Assembly: GCA_964530345.1 (NCBI GenBank)
Contig: CAZGYJ010000163.1
Location: forward strand, 1 to 6,129
Length of the DNA stretch: 6,129 bases
Origin: JALSJK01 sp964530345
GTDB taxonomy: Bacteria; Pseudomonadota; Gammaproteobacteria; Methylococcales; Methylomonadaceae
Direction: 5' to 3'
Shown: in pieces, positions 1-5,785 of the stretch
Numbering within the stretch: the first letter of the stretch is position 1
How the letters are laid out: the number at the start of each line of letters is the position of its first letter
Notes under the pieces: generated by a model
Database searches by the model: none
What the model was told of the DNA's origin: nothing
Seen by the model: only the letters and a program-made list of their open reading frames with translations
Translations under genes and position numbers: made by a program

Positions 1-82
1 TAATTACATTTTTCATCGTTGCAGTAGAATTATCCATAATCAGACAATTTCCTAGTCAATAAATAAAGTGGTTTAGCATTTT

Positions 83-99
83 GGGCAGGGATGCCTTTT
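83..99 (+). terminator. weak terminator-like hairpin near the left edge
   Basis: GGCA (84-87) and TGCC (92-95) form a 4-bp stem around a GGGA loop, extended by a G-T wobble (83/96) and followed by TTTT (96-99). If real, it would end transcription of a rightward gene lying mostly left of the window. One forward frame is open from position 3 to a TAA at 60-62 and encodes a hydrophobic tail, which fits a gene ending just before the hairpin, but 19 codons are too few to call it. The stem is short and the T-tract is only four. Confidence 0.22.
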
Positions 100-142
100 C
101 TCTTCTGACGGGTTTACTAAGTCTTTGAACAGAGTGTTTCTG

Positions 143-165
143 AAAAATCAAATCTGATTTTTTTT
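143..165. terminator. AT-rich stem-loop, possible bidirectional terminator
   Basis: AAAAATCA (143-150) pairs perfectly with TGATTTTT (155-162) around AATC, and the T run continues to 165. It lies 36 bp beyond the stop codon of the leftward small gene (201-374), so it could end that transcript; it could also serve a rightward gene from outside the window, where its T-tract is better. The stem has only one G-C pair, so its strength is doubtful. Otherwise 1-200 is AT-rich DNA in which I see no supportable gene. Confidence 0.28.
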
Positions 166-200
166 CAAAGGACTTAGCTAATTCAGGCTAAATAGGCCCA

Positions 201-374
201 TCAAATAATCAAATCAGAAAGTCCGCACCAATCTTGTGGTGTTTGTTGCGTTAATGTGGGCTTTTTTTCATTGAATAAATCTTCGAGAACGTACTGTAAG
301 CCGTAAAAATCCTGATCGTTAAATTCATGAGATAAAAATGAAAGTGGGTCATTTTGATTGAAATTTGTTTCCAT
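201..374 (-). CDS. small acidic hypothetical protein (57 aa)
   Basis: I do not recognise this protein. The frame stays open further upstream to an ATG at 413, but the ATG at 374 is preferred because AGAGG lies 7 nt before it, whereas the 413 start has no Shine-Dalgarno sequence. The 57-residue product starts METNFNQNDP and ends in the hydrophobic SDLII. It has about ten Asp/Glu against two Lys and no Arg, so it is strongly acidic, with aromatic residues in the middle (DFYGLQY) followed by a short amphipathic stretch (VLEDLFNEKKP). There is no signal peptide, membrane segment or Cys-based metal site; it has one Cys. It stands alone, transcribed away from carA, with paired inverted repeats 66-103 bp upstream of its start. 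A good ribosome binding site and biased composition favour a real gene, but its shortness and lack of a recognised family leave doubt. Its role is unknown. Confidence 0.5.
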   Translation of the reverse strand: METNFNQNDPLSFLSHEFNDQDFYGLQYVLEDLFNEKKPTLTQQTPQDWCGLSDLII

Positions 375-439
375 GACTTTTCCTCTATGTTGCTTTTTTG
401 AAGTTGAGTTCATTGTGCCGAATATCTAAAAATTTATCG

Positions 440-477
440 GTGAGTTATTCACTAATGAAATGTGAACAAATCACATT
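440..477. promoter_or_regulatory. tandem inverted repeats GTGA-N5-TCAC, 22 bp apart (candidate operator)
   Basis: Site 1 has GTGA (440-443) and TCAC (449-452) with a 5-nt centre. Site 2 has AATGTGA (459-465) and TCACATT (471-477), perfect 7-bp arms, again with a 5-nt centre. Their centres, 446 and 468, are 22 bp apart, about two helical turns, so two dimers would sit on the same face of the DNA. Site 2 resembles CRP half-sites, but the E. coli CRP site has a 6-nt spacer. They lie 66-103 bp upstream of the leftward small gene and about 280-320 bp upstream of carA, so they more probably serve the small gene. The binding protein is unknown. Confidence 0.4.
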
Positions 478-571
478 ATTTAACCGAGGATTCAAACTAG
501 AAACTGTTTTCAATGTATGTCCTTAATCATTAGTTTAGTTCATATTATTTTTTTTGACGGATGGGTTTTAT

Positions 572-587
572 GTTAAAGGCTTTTAAC
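572..587. repeat. 16-bp near-perfect palindrome GTTAAA-GGCT-TTTAAC
   Basis: GTTAAA (572-577) is the exact reverse complement of TTTAAC (582-587) around GGCT; counting one G-T pair, the match reaches 7-8 bp per arm. It could be an operator for a dimeric regulator or a small RNA hairpin in the carA leader. There is no T-tract directly after it, so it is not a terminator. It lies inside the short open frame 561-620. Confidence 0.35.
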
Positions 588-588
588 T

Positions 589-637
589 TTGATGAGGATG
601 ATACTTTTTTTGGGGCATAATGATTGTTGATGAGGAT
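589..637 (+). repeat. 11-bp direct repeat TTGATGAGGAT (two copies, 38 bp apart)
   Basis: Identical 11-mers occur at 589-599 and 627-637. The second copy provides the GAGG that precedes the ATG at 640. The copies may be remnants of a local duplication or binding half-sites. Short exact repeats this close together can also arise by chance in low-complexity DNA. Confidence 0.35.
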
Positions 638-639
638 TC

Positions 640-684
640 ATGGCAGGGAAAAATAATAATGACCCATTCACGATAATTTCGTAA
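640..684 (+). other. possible 14-codon leader ORF upstream of carA
   Basis: ATG at 640 follows GAGG (632-635) with a short 4-nt spacing and reads MAGKNNNDPFTIIS before a TAA at 682-684. It ends 22 nt before the carA hairpin, so it lies where an attenuation leader peptide would be expected. It has no run of Arg codons, so arginine-sensing attenuation is unlikely. A ribosome finishing here would cover to roughly position 697-699 and would not reach the stem at 707, which weakens a simple coupling model. Its NNDP motif resembles the start of the leftward 57-aa protein. Translation is unproven. Confidence 0.22.
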
Positions 685-691
685 AATTAGC

Positions 692-700
692 TGTTATTAT
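692..700 (+). promoter_or_regulatory. candidate extended -10 promoter element for carA
   Basis: TG (692-693), one base, then TATTAT (695-700) matches an extended -10 with five of six hexamer positions. The best -35-like sequence, TTCACG at 667-672, is too far away (22 bp), so activity would rest on the extended -10. Initiation would fall near 706-708, just after seven Ts, giving an mRNA that begins with the 707-733 hairpin and a leader of about 51 nt. T-rich sequence is common here, so this is tentative. Confidence 0.3.
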
Positions 701-706
701 TTTTTT

Positions 707-736
707 GCGGGAAGAACCTTGAGTTCCTCCCGTTTT
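707..736 (+). terminator. strong stem-loop plus T4 in the carA leader, candidate attenuator
   Basis: The arm at 707-717 pairs with the arm at 723-733 around CTTGA: nine Watson-Crick pairs, one G-T wobble (707/733) and one A-C mismatch (713/727). TTTT runs 733-736, the form of a modest intrinsic terminator. It ends 11 nt before the carA Shine-Dalgarno sequence, inside the leader, so if it acts as a terminator it is an attenuator of carAB. If transcription starts near 707 it would instead be a protective 5' hairpin. Its right arm contains CCTC (726-729), complementary to the GAGG of the carA ribosome binding site, so a competing but weaker RBS-blocking fold exists. The fold is plain in the sequence; its role is inferred. 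Confidence 0.5.
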
Positions 737-744
737 GCATATTT

Positions 745-750
745 GAGGTG
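745..750 (+). promoter_or_regulatory. ribosome binding site that fixes the carA TTG start
   Basis: GAGGTG lies 7 nt upstream of the TTG at 758, an ideal spacing. The in-frame ATG at 773 has no Shine-Dalgarno sequence before it (only A-rich and CCC sequence), and the TTG at 719 lies inside the hairpin loop. Confidence 0.7.
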
Positions 751-757
751 GCAGATT

Positions 758-1876
758 TTGAAAAAACCCGCAATGCTGGTTTTGGAAGATGGGACTGTGT
801 TTCATGGTCAATCTATTGGGTATGATGGTAGTGCAGTCGGTGAAGTGGTTTTTAATACTTCTTTAACCGGCTATCAGGAAATTCTTAGTGATCCTTCCTA
901 TGCCAGACAAATCGTAACATTAACCTATCCACATATCGGCAATGTAGGCACCAATGCTGAGGATGATGAATCGGATCAGGTTTATGCCAGTGGTTTGGTG
1001 ATTCGTGATCTACCTTTGCTGGCCAGCAATTGGCGATGTGAAAAGAGTTTGCCGGAATATTTACTGGAGAATAAGGTTGTTGCTATCGCCGATATTGATA
1101 CACGAAAATTAACCCGGATTTTGCGGGACAAAGGTGCGCAACGTGGCTGCATTTTAGCTGGGGAAGGCATTGATTCAGCACAAGCAGAATCTCTGATAGC
1201 CGATTTTTCCGGACTGAATGGCATGGATTTGGCAAAACAAGTAACTACCCAAGCCAGCTATCAATGGCAGGAAGGAGTCTGGAAACTGGGGCAAGGTCAC
1301 AAGAATGGAAGTAACTTGATAAAACATGTGGTTGCCTATGATTTTGGCGTGAAAAAGAATATTCTTAGGTTATTGGTTGACCGAGGTTGCCGGGTCACTG
1401 TGGTGTCAGCAAAAACTCCGGCGAAGGAAGTGCTGGAAATGAAACCGGATGGTGTGTTTCTCTCTAATGGCCCTGGAGATCCGGAGCCTTGCGATTATGC
1501 AATTACCGCTATTCAATCTATTTTGGATCAAAAAATTCCTGTCTTCGGGATATGTCTGGGATATCAATTATTGGCGCTGGCCAGTGGCGCCAAAACCATG
1601 AAAATGAAATTTGGGCATCATGGAGCGAATCATCCTGTCCAGGAAAAATCTACTGGAAAAGTCATGATCAGTAGCCAAAATCATGGTTTTGCCGTTGATG
1701 AAAAAACTTTGCCTGCAAATTTGAAGGCAACCTATCATTCTTTATTTGATGGTAGCCTGCAGGGTATAGAACGCACAGATTGCTTGGCAATGGGATTCCA
1801 AGGGCACCCTGAAGCCAGCCCCGGTCCACATGATGTGGCGCATTTGTTCGACCAGTTCATTGCAATGATGAACTAA
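758..1876 (+). CDS. carA: carbamoyl-phosphate synthase small subunit (glutamine amidotransferase)
   Basis: CarA hydrolyses glutamine and passes ammonia through an internal tunnel to CarB; the cytosolic complex feeds pyrimidine and arginine synthesis. The 372-aa product (E. coli CarA has 382) has the CPSase small-chain N-terminal domain (about 1-145: FNTSLTGYQE, YPHIGNVG, IADIDTRKLTR) and a class I glutamine amidotransferase domain (about 190-368). The triad is Cys266 in GICLG, then His350 and Glu352 in GHPEASPGPHD; SNGPGDP, KFGHHG and QNHGFAVD are present. TTG at 758 is chosen because a GAGGTG sits 7 nt upstream and the resulting start, MKKPAMLVLEDG, matches E. coli MIKSALLVLEDG residue for residue in length. 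ATG at 773 would drop five residues and lacks an RBS; the TTG at 719 adds an unconserved tail. The residue after CLG is Tyr where E. coli has His. It is followed by carB after 51 bp without an intervening ORF. Confidence 0.97.
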   Translation: MKKPAMLVLEDGTVFHGQSIGYDGSAVGEVVFNTSLTGYQEILSDPSYARQIVTLTYPHIGNVGTNAEDDESDQVYASGLVIRDLPLLASNWRCEKSLPEYLLENKVVAIADIDTRKLTRILRDKGAQRGCILAGEGIDSAQAESLIADFSGLNGMDLAKQVTTQASYQWQEGVWKLGQGHKNGSNLIKHVVAYDFGVKKNILRLLVDRGCRVTVVSAKTPAKEVLEMKPDGVFLSNGPGDPEPCDYAITAIQSILDQKIPVFGICLGYQLLALASGAKTMKMKFGHHGANHPVQEKSTGKVMISSQNHGFAVDEKTLPANLKATYHSLFDGSLQGIERTDCLAMGFQGHPEASPGPHDVAHLFDQFIAMMN

Positions 1877-1927
1877 ATCTTATTTTGTATTAAACCTCTC
1901 ACTACAAAAGTACCACCAAAAATTAAA

Positions 1928-4900
1928 ATGCCAAAAAGAACGGATATAAAGTCGATATTATTATTAGGCGCTGGCCCCATAGTCATTGGTCAGGCTTGTG
2001 AATTTGATTATTCAGGAACCCAAGCTTGTAAAGCGTTGAGAGAGGAAGGTTTCAGAGTCATTCTAGTCAATTCCAATCCGGCAACAATCATGACGGATCC
2101 GGATATGGCCGATGCGATTTATATCGAACCCATTAATTGGCAGGTGGTTGAAAAAATCATTGAAAAAGAGCGTCCTGATGCCATTTTACCGACCATGGGC
2201 GGACAAACGGCGCTGAATTGCGCTTTGGATCTTGATGCTCAGGGTGTGCTGGAGAAATATAATGTAGAAATGATTGGCGCGACCAAAGAAGCCATCAATA
2301 TGGCTGAGGATCGGGAGTTATTCAATCAGGCCATGGCCAGAATTGGTTTCGAGGTGCCAAAATCGACAACAGCTCATTCCATGGAAGAGGCACTGGAAGC
2401 GCAAAAACAGGTGGGTTATCCGACCATTATCCGTCCGTCATTTACCATGGGTGGTAGCGGTGGCGGCATTGCCTACAATAAGGAAGAATTTATTGAAATT
2501 TGTGAACGCGGCCTGGATTTATCGCCAACCAATGAGCTATTAATTGAGGAATCCGTACTTGGCTGGAAAGAATATGAAATGGAAGTGGTGCGTGATTCCA
2601 AGGACAATTGCATCATCATTTGTTCGATTGAGAATTTTGACCCGATGGGTGTTCATACCGGTGATTCAATTACCGTAGCTCCGGCTCAAACGCTAACGGA
2701 TAAGGAATATCAAATTCTCAGAAATGTGTCCTTGGCAGTGCTGCGGGAAATTGGCGTCGATACCGGCGGTTCTAATGTGCAAGTGGCAATTAATCCGGAA
2801 GATGGCCGTTTGGTTGTGATTGAAATGAATCCGCGGGTATCGCGTTCTTCGGCGTTAGCTTCCAAGGCAACCGGTTTTCCGATTGCCAAAGTTGCCGCCA
2901 AACTTGCTGTTGGCTATACCCTTGACGAATTAAAAAATGAAATAACTGGTGGAGCGACGCCTGCTTCTTTTGAACCAACCATTGATTATGTTGTTACCAA
3001 GGTGCCTCGTTTTACCTTTGAAAAATTCCCACAGGCTGATGACCGGTTAACAACACAAATGAAATCGGTTGGTGAGGTGATGGCAATTGGCCGGACTTTT
3101 CAAGAGTCATTACAGAAAGCTTTGCGGGGTCTTGAAATTGGAGTTTCTGGTTTGGATGAAAAAATTGATCCTAATCGCGCAGATGTAGAAGAAAAAATTC
3201 TTTGCGAATTGCGCCATCCGGGGCCAGATCGTTTATGGTACGTGGCGGATGGTTTTCGCCAGGGTTTGAGTTTTTCAGACATTTTTGATGCCAGTAAAAT
3301 TGATCCCTGGTTTTTGATGCAGATTGAAGATCTGGTTTTGACAGAAAAATCCCTGAGCAGCAAAACTTTGGCAACACTTGATGAAAATGAACTGCGTCAA
3401 TTAAAAAGAAAAGGATTTTCCGATGCCCGGATTGCCAGATTACTGGATTCCACTGAACTGGATATTAGAAATAAGCGGCATAAATTGAATATTCGGCCAG
3501 TGTACAAACGTATTGATTCTTGTGCGGCAGAATTTTCTTCAGATACGGCTTATTTGTATTCAACTTACGAGGAAGAATGCGAAGCCCGGGTCTCAGATAA
3601 ACAAAAAATAATTATTCTTGGGGGTGGACCCAACAGGATCGGACAAGGAATCGAATTTGATTATTGCTGCGTTCATGCGGCACTCGCATTGCGCGAAGAT
3701 GATTATGAAACCATCATGATTAATTGTAATCCTGAAACGGTTTCAACTGATTTTGATACTTCTGACCGGCTTTATTTTGAGCCGCTAACATTAGAAGATG
3801 TTCTGGAAATCATTGCCATTGAAAATCCCAAAGGTGTAATTGTTCAATATGGTGGTCAAACACCATTAAAACTGGCGCGTGCATTGGAAGCTGCCGGCGC
3901 ACCTATTATTGGGACTTCGCCGGACTCCATTGATTTGGCAGAAGACCGGGAAAGATTTCAGAAATTATTGGAACGGCTGGAATTAAAGCAACCACCCAAT
4001 GCAACGGCTCGCTCAACCGAGCAGGCTATAAATTCTGCCAAGGAATTAGGTTATCCGCTGGTGGTAAGACCTTCTTATGTTCTGGGTGGACGGGCCATGG
4101 AAATTGTCTTTAACGAAGCAGATTTGCAGCGTTATATGAAAGAAGCGGTCAGTGTTTCCAATGATTCACCAGTATTGCTGGACCGTTTTTTGGATGATGC
4201 CGTGGAAATGGATGTTGATGCAATTTATGATGGCGAACAAATTTTAATTGGCGGCTTGATGGAACATATCGAGCAAGCGGGTGTCCATTCAGGAGATTCT
4301 GCCTGTTCAATTCCGCCTTATGATTTGGATCCGGAAATACAGGAACAATTACGTGAACAAGTCAGGAAAATGGCCGAGGCACTGGGAGTGGTTGGGCTGA
4401 TGAATACCCAGTTTGCAATTCAAGGTGATCAAATTTATGTGCTCGAAGTCAATCCAAGAGCTTCAAGGACTGCGCCATTTGTTTCCAAGGCCACTGGTTA
4501 TCCTCTGGCAAAAATTGCTGCCCGATGCATGGCAGGCAAAACCCTTGCTGATCAGGGTATAACCAAAGAGCGGATTCCTGAATATTATTCAGTTAAAGAA
4601 GCGGTGTTTCCTTTCATCAAGTTTCCTGGTGTGGATTCACTTTTGGGACCAGAAATGAAATCAACCGGAGAAGTTATGGGGGTAGGCAAAACTTTTTCCG
4701 AGGCTTTTGCAAAATCTCAACAGGCTGCGGGAATTGATCTTGATCTCAGTGGCAAGGTTCTGATCAGTGTGAAAGATGCTGATAAGTCGAAATTGCCGGA
4801 ATTGGCAAAAATGCTGATTGACAAGGATTATCAGATTGTAGCGACGAAGGGAACTGCAAAAGTGATCAAAGAGCTTGGTATCCCATGTGATATGGTTTTT

Positions 4901-5146
4901 AAGGTGAAGGAAGGGCGGCCCAATACGGTTGATATGATAAAAAACGGCCAAATTCAACTCATTATCAATACCACAGAGGGTGAAAAAGCCATTGCAGATT
5001 CTTTTACCATGCGGCGTGAGGCTTTACAGCATCGCATTACTTACTATACAACCCTCGCCGGAGCCAGAGCCGCTTGCCAGGCTTTGGGCGAATTACAAGT
5101 TGCTGAGGTAAACTGTTTGCAGGATTTACACGCAACATTTTCGTAG
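1928..5146 (+). CDS. carB: carbamoyl-phosphate synthase large subunit
   Basis: CarB makes carbamoyl phosphate from bicarbonate, CarA-derived ammonia and two ATP. The 1072 residues (E. coli 1073) follow the E. coli protein with one single-residue gap near residue 550. Domains: carboxyphosphate ATP-grasp (about 1-400; RPSFTMGGSGGG, EMNPRVSRSSA with Glu299 and Asn301), oligomerisation (401-552), carbamoyl-phosphate ATP-grasp (553-932; RPSYVLGGRAME, EVNPRASRT), and the MGS-like allosteric domain (933-1072). Residues that bind UMP/IMP in E. coli are kept: Lys953, Thr973, Thr976, Lys992, Asn1014 and Thr1016 here. Of the ornithine-site residues, Glu782, Asp790, Glu891 and Thr1041 are kept, but Tyr1040 replaces E. 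coli Asp1041. UMP inhibition is therefore expected, while the ornithine response is less certain. The start MPKRTDIKS equals E. coli, yet no Shine-Dalgarno sequence precedes it, only A-rich DNA. The stop is TAG. Probably one transcript with carA. Confidence 0.98.
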   Translation: MPKRTDIKSILLLGAGPIVIGQACEFDYSGTQACKALREEGFRVILVNSNPATIMTDPDMADAIYIEPINWQVVEKIIEKERPDAILPTMGGQTALNCALDLDAQGVLEKYNVEMIGATKEAINMAEDRELFNQAMARIGFEVPKSTTAHSMEEALEAQKQVGYPTIIRPSFTMGGSGGGIAYNKEEFIEICERGLDLSPTNELLIEESVLGWKEYEMEVVRDSKDNCIIICSIENFDPMGVHTGDSITVAPAQTLTDKEYQILRNVSLAVLREIGVDTGGSNVQVAINPEDGRLVVIEMNPRVSRSSALASKATGFPIAKVAAKLAVGYTLDELKNEITGGATPASFEPTIDYVVTKVPRFTFEKFPQADDRLTTQMKSVGEVMAIGRTFQESLQKALRGLEIGVSGLDEKIDPNRADVEEKILCELRHPGPDRLWYVADGFRQGLSFSDIFDASKIDPWFLMQIEDLVLTEKSLSSKTLATLDENELRQLKRKGFSDARIARLLDSTELDIRNKRHKLNIRPVYKRIDSCAAEFSSDTAYLYSTYEEECEARVSDKQKIIILGGGPNRIGQGIEFDYCCVHAALALREDDYETIMINCNPETVSTDFDTSDRLYFEPLTLEDVLEIIAIENPKGVIVQYGGQTPLKLARALEAAGAPIIGTSPDSIDLAEDRERFQKLLERLELKQPPNATARSTEQAINSAKELGYPLVVRPSYVLGGRAMEIVFNEADLQRYMKEAVSVSNDSPVLLDRFLDDAVEMDVDAIYDGEQILIGGLMEHIEQAGVHSGDSACSIPPYDLDPEIQEQLREQVRKMAEALGVVGLMNTQFAIQGDQIYVLEVNPRASRTAPFVSKATGYPLAKIAARCMAGKTLADQGITKERIPEYYSVKEAVFPFIKFPGVDSLLGPEMKSTGEVMGVGKTFSEAFAKSQQAAGIDLDLSGKVLISVKDADKSKLPELAKMLIDKDYQIVATKGTAKVIKELGIPCDMVFKVKEGRPNTVDMIKNGQIQLIINTTEGEKAIADSFTMRREALQHRITYYTTLAGARAACQALGELQVAEVNCLQDLHATFS

Positions 5147-5147
5147 T

Positions 5148-5196
5148 TTCGCAGGAGTGGATTTAGCCGCGATGGATTAATTTGCTCCGCAACGAA
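5148..5196. repeat. degenerate REP-like palindrome between carB and greA
   Basis: Directly after the carB stop, TTCG (5148-5151) and GGAG (5154-5157) are mirrored by CTCC (5185-5188) and CGAA (5193-5196), making an imperfect palindrome of about 49 bp. Inside it, GTGG (5157-5160) pairs with CCGC (5167-5170) as a small hairpin. The core GGAGTGGATTTAGCCGCGA closely resembles the GGAG-headed REP units of Pseudomonas and Xanthomonas type (GGAGCGGCTTTAGCCGCGA from memory), with two substitutions that weaken the stem. REPs often sit just after stop codons. The window shows only this copy, so membership in a genomic family is inferred. Confidence 0.45.
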
Positions 5197-5275
5197 TATT
5201 AATACTGCACCTTTTTTGCAGAAAATAATTTTTATTACTGAACAGCATACAGCTTTCGAATTTTTGGAGAAGTGA

Positions 5276-5752
5276 ATGAATAAAGTACCTTTAACAGTTG
5301 TTGGCGCAGAAAAACTTCGCCTGGAATTAGAAGAATTAAAATCAGTTGTTAGACCTCGAATCATAAAGGCGATTGCTGAAGCGAGAGAACATGGTGATTT
5401 GAAAGAAAATGCAGAATATCATGCCGCCCGTGAGCAACAAAGTTTTACCGAAGGACGAATAGCTGATATTGAAGGCAAATTGTCGAATGCAGAAATTATC
5501 GATGTCACTAAAATTGATGGCAACGGTAAAGTGGTTTTTGGCGCAACAGTGAAAATTGAAAACATAGAAACCGAAGAAGTAGTGAGTTATCAATTAGTTG
5601 GCGAAGACGAGGCAGATATCAAAGAAGGTCGTATTTCTATTGGTTCACCCATAGCCAGAGCCTTGATTGGTAAGTTGGAAGAAGATGTTATTACCGTTAA
5701 AACGCCTAGTGGTGAAATTGAGTATGAAATCATCTCTGTGAAATATATATAA
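5276..5752 (+). CDS. greA: transcription elongation factor GreA
   Basis: GreA enters the secondary channel of RNA polymerase and stimulates cleavage of the 3' end of RNA in backtracked complexes, so that stalled transcription resumes. The product has 158 residues, the same as E. coli GreA. The N-terminal coiled coil (about 1-75) carries the tip motif HGDLKENAEYHAAREQQ with catalytic Asp41 and Glu44; the C-terminal FKBP-like domain (about 80-158) includes the GDDEAD-like GEDEADIKEG and the conserved SPIARALIGK. The ATG at 5276 follows GGAGA (5266-5270) by 5 nt. It lies 129 bp after carB on the same strand; the gap holds a REP-like palindrome and no convincing sigma70 promoter. A carAB-greA transcript is therefore plausible and matches the cluster known in Pseudomonas aeruginosa. 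Confidence 0.97.
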   Translation: MNKVPLTVVGAEKLRLELEELKSVVRPRIIKAIAEAREHGDLKENAEYHAAREQQSFTEGRIADIEGKLSNAEIIDVTKIDGNGKVVFGATVKIENIETEEVVSYQLVGEDEADIKEGRISIGSPIARALIGKLEEDVITVKTPSGEIEYEIISVKYI

Positions 5753-5785
5753 AGCGGATTAGCTATAAAGATCATTTGAAAATCC

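Larger units (their letters stand above)
375..757. other. long structured intergenic region upstream of carA
   Basis: These 383 bp separate two genes transcribed away from each other and contain no ORF of ordinary size. They are AT-rich with repeated T-tracts (549-555, 606-611, 700-706). Contents, left to right: the ribosome binding site of the leftward small gene; two GTGA-N5-TCAC inverted repeats (440-477); a GTTAAA/TTTAAC palindrome (572-587); an 11-bp direct repeat (589-599 and 627-637); two tiny open frames (561-620 and 640-684); an extended -10-like sequence (692-700); and a strong hairpin before carA (707-736). dapB and dnaJ, which lie next to carA in many gammaproteobacteria, are absent here. 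I found no sigma70 promoter with both hexamers good and standard spacing. Confidence 0.6.

Noticed and set aside
29..59. Leftward promoter with TTGACT (54-59) and GATAAT (29-34) on the minus strand.
   Set aside because: Both hexamers match 5 of 6, but the 19-bp spacer is long and no gene is visible downstream.
1..62. Partial genes at the left edge: a forward hydrophobic frame ending at TAA 60-62, and a leftward frame from ATG 37.
   Set aside because: Only 19 and 12 codons are visible, they conflict with each other, and the leftward start has its AGGA 12 nt away. Neither can be supported.
226..241. Hairpin CACCA/TGGTG inside the small leftward gene.
   Set aside because: Five pairs within coding sequence, without a T-tract; consistent with chance.
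375..413. Longer form of the leftward small gene beginning at ATG 413.
   Set aside because: No Shine-Dalgarno sequence before 413, while AGAGG is ideally placed before 374.
459..477. Canonical CRP binding site.
   Set aside because: The arms match, but the spacer is 5 nt and not 6, and the neighbouring repeat shares that 5-nt spacing, which points to another regulator.
628..640. ARG box (ArgR operator) TGATG-N3-ATTCA upstream of carA.
   Set aside because: The half-sites are one base too close for the ARG box consensus, and there is no second tandem box at the usual spacing.
719..757. Longer carA beginning at TTG 719.
   Set aside because: That codon lies in the loop of the leader hairpin, has no proper RBS, and adds 13 residues without a counterpart in E. 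coli CarA.
2274..4957. Several open frames of 60-100 codons on both strands within carB.
   Set aside because: They overlap a perfectly conserved CarB frame and show no recognisable family; they are shadows of it.
5197..5275. Separate sigma70 promoter and CTGCA/TGCAG hairpin before greA.
   Set aside because: No pair of hexamers with both boxes good and 16-18 bp spacing; the hairpin is only 5 bp and has no T-tract after it.
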